From: Bacteroidota bacterium
GTDB taxonomy: Bacteria > Bacteroidota > Bacteroidia > Palsa-965
Length of the DNA stretch: 64,000 nucleotides
Reading direction: 5' to 3'
NCBI GenBank assembly: GCA_016194975.1
Contig: JACQAM010000022.1
Location: 124,001-188,000, forward strand
Position 1 is the first letter of the stretch; each line of letters begins with the position of its first letter. The notes below the pieces were generated by a model. The model was not told where the DNA came from, did not search any database, and worked only from the letters and a program-made list of their open reading frames with translations. The position numbers and the translations under genes are program-made. Positions 1-8,026 of the stretch are shown here, in pieces.

Positions 1-1950
1 TACGATGTAAAAGACGGAGCGCGTTTCATTCCTGATCCTGCCGGTATTTACAAAAATTTAAAACCAACCGACAAAGACGCGAATGGTTTCTGGGTGGATC
101 TTGCCGGTGTGATGGAATATGTTCCGCTTGTTTCGAAACAACTTTTCAATAATCCGAAAACGATCGAGCAGGAATTGCAGAAATACGGAGATACGATCGG
201 AAAAGAACTGGAGAAACTTACGGCCGAACGCGAGCATCATCGTTTGCTGCGCGATCAGCTCATAGAAGCAGGATTCAACCAGGCGCTCTCCGATATTTTC
301 ATTCGCAGGGAAGAACTCGCGCGATTTGTTGCGGATGAAACGATGGTGATGACAAAAGATGAATTTGAAGTGACGATGGATCTTTTCACGAATCCGCAGA
401 ACAATATGCGCCTGCAATACGAGGAAGCGAAGAAGAACTGGGAAGATGCGCATCAGAAATTACGCGAGGCCGATGATATCATTGCAAATTCACAGGGAGC
501 TTTGATCGCGCTCGAAGGACAATTGCGCCAACTCGATCTCACTCAACTTCCCGACAAAGAACGAGAACTGAAAAATTTCAAACAGGAACGCAAAGCAGCC
601 GATGAACGTTTTGCAGAATGGCAGAAGGATGCGAACACGTATCTGAAACCGGCTGATGCGGAAACAAGTCATGCGCAGGTGAACAAAGAAGTTCGCGCCA
701 TTGAAAAAGAACACGGCTCAAGTTCGAAAATGCTTTACAACGCGTTCACGCAACGGCTGCAGGAAATTTCGCGCAAGCAGGGATCGCTCGAGCAACGCCT
801 CATCGGGTTGATGGAACAAATGCCTACGCTCGATTCGCGTTTCAATGAAGTGCACAAACGTTACACGGAACTCATTGGAGAATTCAAAGCGGAAGAAGCG
901 ACAGATATCGTGGAAGAATCGCAGGTGAATAAAGCAAAAGTTACCGTGATCACCACGCAGAAATCGTATGAATCGAATTTCGAAACGATTTTAAAAGATG
1001 ATAAATTCAATATTGATGATGAACGTTTGAAGGGCGATCACAAATATGATTTTCAATCGCTTGCTGAAGTGATGTTGCCGAAGATCATCAAGGATCCGAA
1101 CAACGTGGAGAATGATCTTGCGAGCGATGTGGAAGAACACCTCAAAAGTATCAATGAGAAAATGAACGAGATCAACGATCACAAGTTGAAGATCATCAAT
1201 GGAATTTTCTCGAAGATCGAAGAAGTGTACAGCGAATACCGCGATCGTATTGATGACATCAGGGAATTTTTCCGCCAGAATAAAATTTCCGGCGGACACT
1301 ACGTGGAAATTAATTTTGATCCGTCGAAAGCTTACCCGATCCAGTGGATACGTTCGCTCAATAAAAACATCGCGGCGAAAGCGCAGAATGTCGGCCTCTT
1401 TAAAATGTTCGAGACAGACAATGAAGGAGCGGATGCAATTATTTTAAAAGCATTCCTCGAACACAGCGATGGAAAAAATGTGAAACCCGACATTCGCAAA
1501 CTCACGAATCCGAAATCCTATTTCGATCTTTCTATTTCACTGAAAACTCCAAGGGGAGAAGATGCGCCGGGATCGAACGGGCAGAACTACACGATGCTTG
1601 CGTTGCTTTGCATTGCGCGTCTCTCGATCATTGACAGTGATAAACTCACAGGAGCCGATCGTAAAATAAAACGCGGCGTTCGTTTCATGACCATCGATGA
1701 AGTAGCGGGACTCGGTGAGAATTTCGATATGCTGTATGAACTCGCGAAGAATTACGATTACCAGATTCTTACGATGACGATCGATCCGATAGGTCGATTC
1801 CAGGAAGGCAAGCAGAATATTTACACGTTGCGGAAAAATAATAACCCGGAATTCCACAACATCAATCCGACTCCGCTTGCACAATTCAGTTACGATAATA
1901 TTGTGGAGACGCTGGAAGATTACATTGGTGCACTGCAGACGCAGAATTAA
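1..1950 (+). CDS. SMC/MukB-like ATPase, MksB/JetC-like, 5' truncated by window edge
   Basis: The frame is open from base 1, so the gene starts upstream and about 649 residues of its C-terminal part are visible. Most of this is charged, heptad-rich coiled coil (nt 150-1250). An ABC/SMC-type head follows: a signature-like GSNGQN at nt 1570-1587 and a Walker B ending in FMTIDE with the acidic pair at nt 1696-1701. The tail after Walker B (DEVAGL, then a helix, then IDPIGRF) resembles the C-terminus of MukB/MksB/JetC better than SbcC or canonical SMC. Such proteins form condensin-like complexes with a kleisin (MksF/JetA) and MksE/JetB, normally encoded just upstream, which lies outside the window. 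No Toprim nuclease (JetD/MksG) follows; a strong terminator closes the transcript. The SMC-like call is firm; the MksB/JetC assignment is moderate. Confidence 0.65.
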   Translation, partial: YDVKDGARFIPDPAGIYKNLKPTDKDANGFWVDLAGVMEYVPLVSKQLFNNPKTIEQELQKYGDTIGKELEKLTAEREHHRLLRDQLIEAGFNQALSDIFIRREELARFVADETMVMTKDEFEVTMDLFTNPQNNMRLQYEEAKKNWEDAHQKLREADDIIANSQGALIALEGQLRQLDLTQLPDKERELKNFKQERKAADERFAEWQKDANTYLKPADAETSHAQVNKEVRAIEKEHGSSSKMLYNAFTQRLQEISRKQGSLEQRLIGLMEQMPTLDSRFNEVHKRYTELIGEFKAEEATDIVEESQVNKAKVTVITTQKSYESNFETILKDDKFNIDDERLKGDHKYDFQSLAEVMLPKIIKDPNNVENDLASDVEEHLKSINEKMNEINDHKLKIINGIFSKIEEVYSEYRDRIDDIREFFRQNKISGGHYVEINFDPSKAYPIQWIRSLNKNIAAKAQNVGLFKMFETDNEGADAIILKAFLEHSDGKNVKPDIRKLTNPKSYFDLSISLKTPRGEDAPGSNGQNYTMLALLCIARLSIIDSDKLTGADRKIKRGVRFMTIDEVAGLGENFDMLYELAKNYDYQILTMTIDPIGRFQEGKQNIYTLRKNNNPEFHNINPTPLAQFSYDNIVETLEDYIGALQTQN

Positions 1951-1971
1951 TGTGCTAATGAATTAATATGT

Positions 1972-2010
1972 AAATGTGCGAATGCCACACAAGTGTTCGC
2001 ACATTTTTTT
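1972..2010 (+). terminator. Rho-independent terminator of the SMC-like gene
   Basis: An 11-bp perfect stem pairs 1972-1982 with 1996-2006 around a 13-nt loop and runs into a T tract ending at 2010. It starts 22 nt after the stop codon of the SMC-like gene, so no further gene is expected in that operon. Confidence 0.85.
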
Positions 2011-2028
2011 CAATTCGTTTGTAGAGCC

Positions 2029-2135
2029 GGCCAGCGCTCAAGATTGCTTCACTTCGTTCGCAATGACCGACGCGCGGGCTGTCATTGCGAACGAAGTGAA
2101 GCAATCTTGCGGGCGGCCGTGAGAAAAACCAACTG
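2029..2135. repeat. REP-like palindromic element, left copy flanking the GIY-YIG gene
   Basis: Perfect 28-bp arms at 2040-2067 and 2081-2108 surround a 13-nt loop. Translated, the element gives the CHCERSEAI peptide seen in spurious ORFs of many genomes, a mark of a widespread intergenic repeat. Its outer parts (GGCCAGCGC on the left; GAAGC-ATC-TGCG then GAGAAAAAC on the right) match the element at 2494-2568 although the loops differ. Confidence 0.85.
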
Positions 2136-2143
2136 TTGCATAT

Positions 2144-2434
2144 TCAAACAATATTCCCGGAAAGATCTTTCCATTCCGGATTCATTTTATTAATGAGATC
2201 CTCTTTTCTCTTTCTGTTTCCGGCTTTCAATTGTTTTTCCCTTGCGATCGCATCACGTATATCCCAGAAAGTTTCATAGTAAACAAGTTTGTGAATTTTA
2301 TATTTTGACGTAAATGATTTCGAATTACGATGATTCTTGTGTTCTTTCGAACGGCTTTCAAGATTATTCGTTACACCTATGTAGAGTGTAGTGTGCGTAA
2401 AATTAGCCATGATGTAAACAAATCCTCCGGTCAT
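2144..2434 (-). CDS. Small GIY-YIG nuclease-family protein
   Basis: A single-domain GIY-YIG protein of about 96 residues (COG2827/UPF0213 type). The two defining motifs are present: VYIM near the N-terminus and LYIGVT about ten residues later. An Arg in the first helix (LESRSKEHK) and a Glu in REKQLKAGNRKRK follow, as expected of catalytic residues. The ATG at 2434 is chosen because family members usually begin M-x-GG-[FY]-VYI. An upstream ATG at 2470, with an AAGGTGA-like site before it, or a GTG at 2485 would add 12-17 residues. The cellular role of these small proteins is not established. The gene is isolated and sits between two related palindromic elements, suggesting a mobile or repeat-associated cassette. 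Confidence 0.85.
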   Translation of the reverse strand: MTGGFVYIMANFTHTTLYIGVTNNLESRSKEHKNHRNSKSFTSKYKIHKLVYYETFWDIRDAIAREKQLKAGNRKRKEDLINKMNPEWKDLSGNIV

Positions 2435-2493
2435 ACTTTCAAAAGTAAATTGAAGAAAGGACTTAGTCATTTGAAAATGGTTCACCTTTCAGA

Positions 2494-2568
2494 GGCCAGC
2501 GCAGGATCGCTTCTCCCGATTTTAATCGGGAGAAGCGATCCTGCGCGAAGGCGTTGAGAAAAACAACT
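2494..2568. repeat. REP-like palindromic element, right copy flanking the GIY-YIG gene
   Basis: Arms of 23 bp (2499-2521 and 2524-2546) with a 2-nt loop form a near-perfect 48-bp palindrome. The outer sequence on both sides matches the element at 2029-2135, including the GAGAAAAAC-AACT edge. It lies immediately upstream of both the GIY-YIG gene (minus strand) and the lipoprotein gene at 2584 (plus strand). Confidence 0.85.
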
Positions 2569-2583
2569 ACCTTAGTTTCTCCA

Positions 2584-3957
2584 ATGAAAAAATATTTTTT
2601 CCCTTCTGTACTTATTGCAGTTTTTGCGACAGTGATTTTATTTCAACTCAACTGCACTCCCAAACTCGATCCACCGAAACCGCAGGCAGGAAGTTGTGAT
2701 TTTAGAACAACGGTTGCAATCGGTGGAGATTACATTTCAGGATACCAGGACGGAGCACTATGTTATGACGGACAACATAAGTCGATCTCCGCTCTTCTCA
2801 GCAGGCAGGTAAATTTATTCTCAGGAAATAATTTTTTTATTTACAGCATTCCGAGCGGATCAGAAGGGTTGGGTTGGAATATTAAACCGTGGGAAAGTTG
2901 GTATTCTGTACCATCACATCTTGGTTATTCCACAGACTGCATGGGCGTGAATTCATTAATGCCTTTGCAGGATTCGCTCAGCAGGACTTCAGCAAATTCA
3001 ATTATTACAACGGCGAATCTTACCACGTACACGCATCTGATAGGAATTCCATTCGCAAAAACCCCCGACCTCTTTGATCCCATTCTTGGAAATTTCTCGT
3101 CGACACAAAATACAAATCCATATTATCGGCGCATTGCAAGAAATCCAGGCGCATCGACTGCTATCGGAGATGCAGTCGCACTGAATCCAACCTTCTTCAC
3201 CGCATGGCTCGGCATGGAAGACATTTACGATTACGCACAACTCGGTGGAACAGGAGCGAGCATTACTTCTTCCGGAACTTTTTCCGCGTATCTCGATTCT
3301 GCATTGATGCGGTTGACGGCGAATGGCGCGAAAGGTGTGATCGCAAATATTCCCGACTTCCGGAATTTTCCATTTTACACTTTGGTTCCGTGGAATGGAG
3401 CAACGCTCACGCAGAGCAAAGCCGATTCGCTGAATTTAATTTACCAGAGTGCAGGCATCACCAATATTAATTTCACAGAAGGGGCGAATGGATTTGTGAT
3501 CGTGGATCCGAGCACTTCATCCGGTTACCGTCAATTGCACAATGGAGAATATATTCTGCTAGATGCGCCACTCGATTCGATGAAGTGTAATTTTTATGGA
3601 TTACTTATCAACCCGATGAACGATCGTTATGTGCTCGACAGTTCGGAAGTGGCGAACATTGACGCAGCTATTTCTTCTTACAATTCCATCATCGGGCAGA
3701 AGGCAAATCAATATGGACTGGCGCTCGTGGATGCGCATTCGTATTTCGCGCACGTGACCTCGGGAATAAAATGGGACGGGGTTGATCTCAATGCGGAATT
3801 TGTAACGGGAGGATTTTATTCGCTCGACGGTTATCACCCGAACCAGAAAGGATATGCGCTTATTGCGAATGAATTCATTTCAGCGATCAACAATAAATAC
3901 GGTTCCACTATTCCTACCCTGAATTGTTTTGATTGCAACGGAGTTTTATTTCCGTAG
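2584..3957 (+). CDS. SGNH/GDSL-hydrolase-like lipoprotein with degenerate active site
   Basis: 457 residues from the ATG at 2584; a start 10 codons upstream is possible but would precede the signal peptide. The signal sequence ends at Cys24 (LFQLNC), a plausible Bacteroidota lipobox. The fold assignment rests on block I (GGDYISGYQDGAL, residues 47-59) and block V (DGYHPNQKGY, Asp415 and His418), arranged as in Bacteroidota SGNH lipoproteins. Two catalytic positions look lost: the GDS/GNS serine is Tyr (GDY), and the block III GNND is GMED (in WLGMEDIYDYA). It may be a pseudo-hydrolase or binding protein on the outer membrane. The neighbours are convergent or unrelated, so it is probably monocistronic. 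Confidence 0.7.
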   Translation: MKKYFFPSVLIAVFATVILFQLNCTPKLDPPKPQAGSCDFRTTVAIGGDYISGYQDGALCYDGQHKSISALLSRQVNLFSGNNFFIYSIPSGSEGLGWNIKPWESWYSVPSHLGYSTDCMGVNSLMPLQDSLSRTSANSIITTANLTTYTHLIGIPFAKTPDLFDPILGNFSSTQNTNPYYRRIARNPGASTAIGDAVALNPTFFTAWLGMEDIYDYAQLGGTGASITSSGTFSAYLDSALMRLTANGAKGVIANIPDFRNFPFYTLVPWNGATLTQSKADSLNLIYQSAGITNINFTEGANGFVIVDPSTSSGYRQLHNGEYILLDAPLDSMKCNFYGLLINPMNDRYVLDSSEVANIDAAISSYNSIIGQKANQYGLALVDAHSYFAHVTSGIKWDGVDLNAEFVTGGFYSLDGYHPNQKGYALIANEFISAINNKYGSTIPTLNCFDCNGVLFP

Positions 3958-3991
3958 ACCCGCATCACTTCCTGCAATCAGAATTTTCTCT

Positions 3992-4615
3992 TCATTTTTT
4001 TATTTTCCCTTTGCTGATTCGCAATGCTTTTTTCTTTCCGCCTTTATTATGTTTTACAAAAGTGTTTTCCTGTGCAACCGGTTTTCTTGCTGCCGGCATA
4101 GGGCGGTGCTGGTAATAAGCGGTGTATTGTTTTTTCACTTCACAATTCACTTGGTCGGTATAGTTGTGATTGTAATCAAAACATTTTTTCCCGCGACTAT
4201 AACTGATCGCGGCTATAGGAGTTTCAAGTAAAGAAATATCAGGACCTGGAACTGATTTAAAGAGGGCAAGTTCGAATTCGATACCGAAATAACCGGTTGT
4301 AAAAACAGGAACGTGCGTGTCGGCGCTGATCTTTTTGGAAACAAATCCTTTGTGCGAGATGGTGATCAGGAAATTATTATTCACCGGGAGACGGAAAATA
4401 TATTCACCCGATTCGGCGCTGAGAAAAGTATCAGACCGGCCGCTCCCGGTATTCAGAATAATAAGCCGCGCACTGTCGAGATATTTTTCAGTCCCCGTAA
4501 CGTCAAACCCGGTCTGGAATATTTTCCCGCTGAGTTCGAGGTATCTTGCCGCATTCATTTTTCCAATCATCCCGCTGCCAGCGAGTATCAGAAGTGTATA
4601 GAGGAACTTTTTCAT
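3992..4615 (-). CDS. Secreted protein with carboxypeptidase-regulatory-like domain
   Basis: 207 residues. A Sec signal peptide (about residues 1-22) is followed by a beta-rich region resembling a carboxypeptidase regulatory-like/CnaB-type domain: LELSGKIF at the start, SGEYIFRLP and FLITISHKGF typical of the hydrophobic strands. The C-terminal third is basic, with a conserved-looking YNHNYTDQVNCEVKKQY segment and a Lys-rich end. No catalytic motif is seen. The gene lies 121 nt downstream of the RDD gene on the same strand. Function unknown; periplasmic or surface location is inferred from the signal peptide. Confidence 0.6.
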   Translation of the reverse strand: MKKFLYTLLILAGSGMIGKMNAARYLELSGKIFQTGFDVTGTEKYLDSARLIILNTGSGRSDTFLSAESGEYIFRLPVNNNFLITISHKGFVSKKISADTHVPVFTTGYFGIEFELALFKSVPGPDISLLETPIAAISYSRGKKCFDYNHNYTDQVNCEVKKQYTAYYQHRPMPAARKPVAQENTFVKHNKGGKKKALRISKGKIKK

Positions 4616-4736
4616 AATCCGGGATTTTCTCTTTCCTGTTATAAAGGAACAACAGCACCTAAACGAAAACCCTGATGGAAGTCAAGAAAACAAGTGAGAG
4701 AAAGCAATCAGAAAACAATCGCTGCTCAGAAATTTT

Positions 4737-5264
4737 TCAGCGTTTCTCAATGACAAGCGTCTGCCCGATACGGTCGTGAAGTGAGCGTTTCTTTTTATCG
4801 GCGAGAAGAAAAATTATTTCGGCAGTATAAATGCTCATTGAAACTACAGTCTGAATAATAGTGTGTCCACTATTCCTCGCGAGTCGTGTATATTCCTTCA
4901 TGGTGATCGCAGATTGAAATTCCGGCAGATGAAAGACCCTAAGTGTAAAATACAATGAGATTATTCCTGTGACAATGATGAGGGAATGCCTGAGCACAGC
5001 ATTCATTAAACCGATACGGGAGAGATCACGTTTCACCACTTTCATTTTCATGATCATTTTTCCCGGTGTGGCGCTGAAGAGATATTCAAAGAATGGCCGG
5101 AATAAAACAGAAAAACAAACCAGGATGATCATGAGCGCCGGATTTTTCCACGTGGTCTTGTCAAACCACTGCAACGGAATAAAAACCGGGGCGATAAATA
5201 ATCCGTCGATCAATAAAGCGAGCAATCGTTTCCAGAATCCGCCGTACACTACAGTATTGTCCAT
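4737..5264 (-). CDS. RDD-family integral membrane protein
   Basis: 175 residues. The N-terminus FWKRLLALLIDGLFIAPV carries the Arg/Asp pattern that names the RDD family (Arg-x6-Asp in the first membrane helix). ATPGKMIMKMKVV after the second helix is the other family signature, and there are four or so hydrophobic segments in all. RDD proteins are poorly understood; some act as ion antiporters. The gene starts 30 nt after the end of the TPR array (5295) on the same strand and could be its last cistron. However, a TATCTTTA element (5269-5276, minus strand) close to a TAnnTTTG promoter box sits 4 nt before the start codon. Confidence 0.8.
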   Translation of the reverse strand: MDNTVVYGGFWKRLLALLIDGLFIAPVFIPLQWFDKTTWKNPALMIILVCFSVLFRPFFEYLFSATPGKMIMKMKVVKRDLSRIGLMNAVLRHSLIIVTGIISLYFTLRVFHLPEFQSAITMKEYTRLARNSGHTIIQTVVSMSIYTAEIIFLLADKKKRSLHDRIGQTLVIEKR

Positions 5265-5294
5265 GAATTAAAGATAGTTGAAACAGGAAAGCGA

Positions 5295-6626
5295 TCAGTC
5301 TTTTTTCAGCGCGTTCAGTTTTTTGTCAATGTATTTGTCATTCGGCAAAAGACTTTTCTGAATTCTCCTTGCATAATTTATGCTATCAATGACCTCTTTC
5401 TGCTTCATTTCCACCAATAATTTTTGCGAAGAAATAATTTCATTCGCTTTCTGCTTATTCCTGTACGCGCGGAAGGACACGCCCGCCACCACAAGCATGA
5501 GCGCGAAGCCGAGCGCACCTCCGTAAGAATAAATTTTCTGCTGTTGAATTTCCTGCGTGTGTTTTAAGTCGTCACGTTTTTTTTGTTCTGAATTTTTTAT
5601 GGAATCCGCGGAAGTTTTTTTGTCGAAGTCGTACTGCATTTCTATCTGCGTTTGCCGTTTTGTGTTTTCTTCATTGGCAAGACTGTCGCGTGCTGCAATG
5701 TATTTTTTGTAATGATCCAAAGCCAGATCGTATTTGCCGGATTCCTCATCTATTTCACTCAAGCCATGGTAGATCTCTTTTTCGGCGACGAGCAAACCCA
5801 GACTATCTGATTTTGCGAGCGCCAACAGCAAATATTTTTCTGCTTTTGAATTTTGTTTCAGTGAATGATAGGAATCAGCAATATTGTCGAGCATGATCGC
5901 CTGGTTCTCCTCATCCCCGGTTTCTTCGGCAATCTGCAACGCCAGAAATTGATATTCGAGCGCTTTGGTAAAATTACCAAGACTGGAATAGGAATTACCA
6001 ATGTTTCCGTATTCGGCCGACATTCCCGATTTGTTTCCCGTTTCTTCGTCGATCTTAAGGGCAGCGAAAGAATATTTCAATGCAGTGTCCTGCTCATGAA
6101 GATCCCTGTAAATATTTGCAACGTTGCCCAGGTAACGTGCCGTGCTTACTTGATCACCAAGATCCTTCACGATCTTTAATGCGATTGAATAATATTTCAG
6201 CGACTTCTCATACTCTTTCTGTTCAAGATAAACCAATCCGAGTCCGGCGTTTGCAGAGGCGATCCCGTTTTTATAATGGATCTTTTCAAATTTCTGAAGT
6301 GCGCCCAGGTAATTTTCAATTGCATTCGGGTACTGGCCTTTGATCCAGAAAGTATTTCCCAGGTAAAGCGAGGCAAGCCCCATGAATTTGTCCGATTTTA
6401 ATTTAGTTGCCAGCTGCACGGCCTCAAGCGAAAGTATTCTTGCCGTATCGGGATTGTTATGCAAACACAGGCGCGAGAGTAAGTTCAGGCTCTTTACTTC
6501 ATTGGTATCCGGCTTTGCTGTTTTTAAGAGAGCCACAAGAGAATCTGTTTTCCGTTTCTGGGAGAAACAAGTAGCCGCCGGCAACAGGCAACACGCCGAT
6601 AAAAAAAGTAAAAGCAATTTTCTCAT
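5295..6626 (-). CDS. TPR sensor protein of the SpoIIE-less array (subfamily A)
   Basis: 443 residues: a signal peptide (1-22), a DSLVALLKTAKPDTNEV segment typical of Bacteroidota TPR signalling proteins, about six 40-residue TPRs, a charged linker, one membrane helix (about 366-385, GGALGFALMLVVAGVSF), then a basic coiled coil. It ends in SINYARRIQKSLLPNDKYI. In related phosphatases this helix leads straight into a SpoIIE/PP2C domain; here the protein stops about 18 residues later. Predicted topology is periplasmic TPRs with a short cytoplasmic tail. It is the last array member in transcription order, starting 6 nt after the stop of the gene ending at 6633. It lacks any visible catalytic domain, so a partner must carry any output. 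Confidence 0.85.
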   Translation of the reverse strand: MRKLLLLFLSACCLLPAATCFSQKRKTDSLVALLKTAKPDTNEVKSLNLLSRLCLHNNPDTARILSLEAVQLATKLKSDKFMGLASLYLGNTFWIKGQYPNAIENYLGALQKFEKIHYKNGIASANAGLGLVYLEQKEYEKSLKYYSIALKIVKDLGDQVSTARYLGNVANIYRDLHEQDTALKYSFAALKIDEETGNKSGMSAEYGNIGNSYSSLGNFTKALEYQFLALQIAEETGDEENQAIMLDNIADSYHSLKQNSKAEKYLLLALAKSDSLGLLVAEKEIYHGLSEIDEESGKYDLALDHYKKYIAARDSLANEENTKRQTQIEMQYDFDKKTSADSIKNSEQKKRDDLKHTQEIQQQKIYSYGGALGFALMLVVAGVSFRAYRNKQKANEIISSQKLLVEMKQKEVIDSINYARRIQKSLLPNDKYIDKKLNALKKD

Positions 6627-6632
6627 TTATTA

Positions 6633-8024
6633 TTACTTTAACTGGCCTAAAATTTTTTCAATGTATTTTTCATTCGGCAATAAACTCTGCTGAATTCTTT
6701 TTGCGTAATGAATAGAATCCAAAATTTCCTTCTGCTTCATCTCCACCAATAATTTTTGAGAAGAAATAATTTCATTTGCTTTTTGTTTTTGCCGGTAACC
6801 CCTGAAAATAAATCCTGCCAGTAAAATCACCAATGCAAATCCGGCGATGAAATAATTCCGTTCTTTTTCTTTCTGTTTCAATTCTTCTTTTGCGAGCGCG
6901 TCTTTTTTATCCTGCTCGGCTTTTTGCTTTGATTCTTTTTTGTCGAATTCGTAATTCATTTCTTTTCGCACACCTTCTTTTTTATTTTCTTCGGACAAAA
7001 GAGTGTCGCGGACACTGGTGTAGCTTTTGAAATAGTGCAATGAACGCAAACGCATTTGTTCCATGTTTAATATTTTTCCGCCTAGAGAATCGGGAAGAGA
7101 AATATCGGCGGCCTCATAGAGCTGGCTTAACACTTGATAGATTCCCGCCGTAAAATCTTTCGACCCGATGCTGTCAGAAATAGCAAGTGCACGGTAATCA
7201 TTCTTGAACGCAGCTTTGAAATCCTTTTGTTCCATTTCAAATGAACCGATGTTGACGAGGTCTGCAGCAATATCTTTTTGGTTACCAAGTTCTTCATCAA
7301 TTTTCAATGCCCTAAGATCATAGTCAAGCACACTATCTACCATTTCCAAATCCCAAAATGCCAGCGCCATATTGGTGAAAGTTTCGGCGATTTCCCTTTT
7401 GTTTTTCAATTTTTCTTTAATTGACAAAGCTCTTCTGTCGTAATCCAGGGCTTTGGAATAATTTTCTGTATCGTAATAATAAACGCCGATATTGCCAAGC
7501 AGACTCGCAAGGTAATTCTGGTCTCCAAGTGTTTCTGCGATCTTCAGCGATTTGAAAAAATATTCTTGCGCTTTGGGATAATCTTCCTGATCCTCGTAAG
7601 CAAGTCCAATGTTCCCGAGCGTTTTCGCCTGCGATTGGAGATAACCGATTTCTTCGGCGATTTTCAGACTCTTGAAATAATTATTAAGCGCATCCGGATA
7701 TTTTCCCTGTTCTTCATTTGCAATGCCGACCTGATTATAGGCAGCGGCAAGCCCTCTCCTGAAATTGATCCGTTGCGCGAGCTGAATTGCTTCGTTGCAG
7801 TAAATGATCGTGCTGTCATAACTGCCGATCGTCCTGAATTCATCGCCAGCCGTGTTCAGAAGAATTACTGTATTGGAATCTCCGCTCGGAAAAGTTGTTT
7901 TATTTTTTTTCAGCAACAAAATAATCGAGTCAATCTTTTTTTCCTGCGCGCAAATAGAGGAGCAGAGGAGCAGATAAGCAAATGTGCAGATGAAAAAGAA
8001 ATAATATTGGGATGTTATTTTCAT
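6633..8024 (-). CDS. TPR sensor protein of the SpoIIE-less array (subfamily B)
   Basis: 463 residues from the ATG at 8024; a TTG at 8030 overlapping the upstream stop is the alternative. It has a signal peptide ending near SSICAQ, TPRs across about residues 50-300, and a MRLRSLHYFKSYTSVRDTL segment and Lys-rich coiled coil shared with the other B members. A membrane helix (about 391-407, GFALVILLAGFIF) precedes the cytoplasmic tail SIHYAKRIQQSLLPNEKYI. As in all array members, the SpoIIE phosphatase domain that should follow is absent. The start lies 2 nt from the stop of the preceding gene, indicating translational coupling. Function is inferred only as a periplasmic sensor or scaffold. Confidence 0.85.
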   Translation of the reverse strand: MKITSQYYFFFICTFAYLLLCSSICAQEKKIDSIILLLKKNKTTFPSGDSNTVILLNTAGDEFRTIGSYDSTIIYCNEAIQLAQRINFRRGLAAAYNQVGIANEEQGKYPDALNNYFKSLKIAEEIGYLQSQAKTLGNIGLAYEDQEDYPKAQEYFFKSLKIAETLGDQNYLASLLGNIGVYYYDTENYSKALDYDRRALSIKEKLKNKREIAETFTNMALAFWDLEMVDSVLDYDLRALKIDEELGNQKDIAADLVNIGSFEMEQKDFKAAFKNDYRALAISDSIGSKDFTAGIYQVLSQLYEAADISLPDSLGGKILNMEQMRLRSLHYFKSYTSVRDTLLSEENKKEGVRKEMNYEFDKKESKQKAEQDKKDALAKEELKQKEKERNYFIAGFALVILLAGFIFRGYRQKQKANEIISSQKLLVEMKQKEILDSIHYAKRIQQSLLPNEKYIEKILGQLK

Positions 8025-8026
8025 TC

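Noticed and set aside
1951-2143. tRNA or other small structured RNA near the palindrome
   Set aside because: No cloverleaf or T-loop sequence; the strong hairpin is explained by the REP-like element and the terminator.
1993-2193. Short reading frame containing CHCERSEAI
   Set aside because: It is a translation of the palindromic repeat, not a gene.
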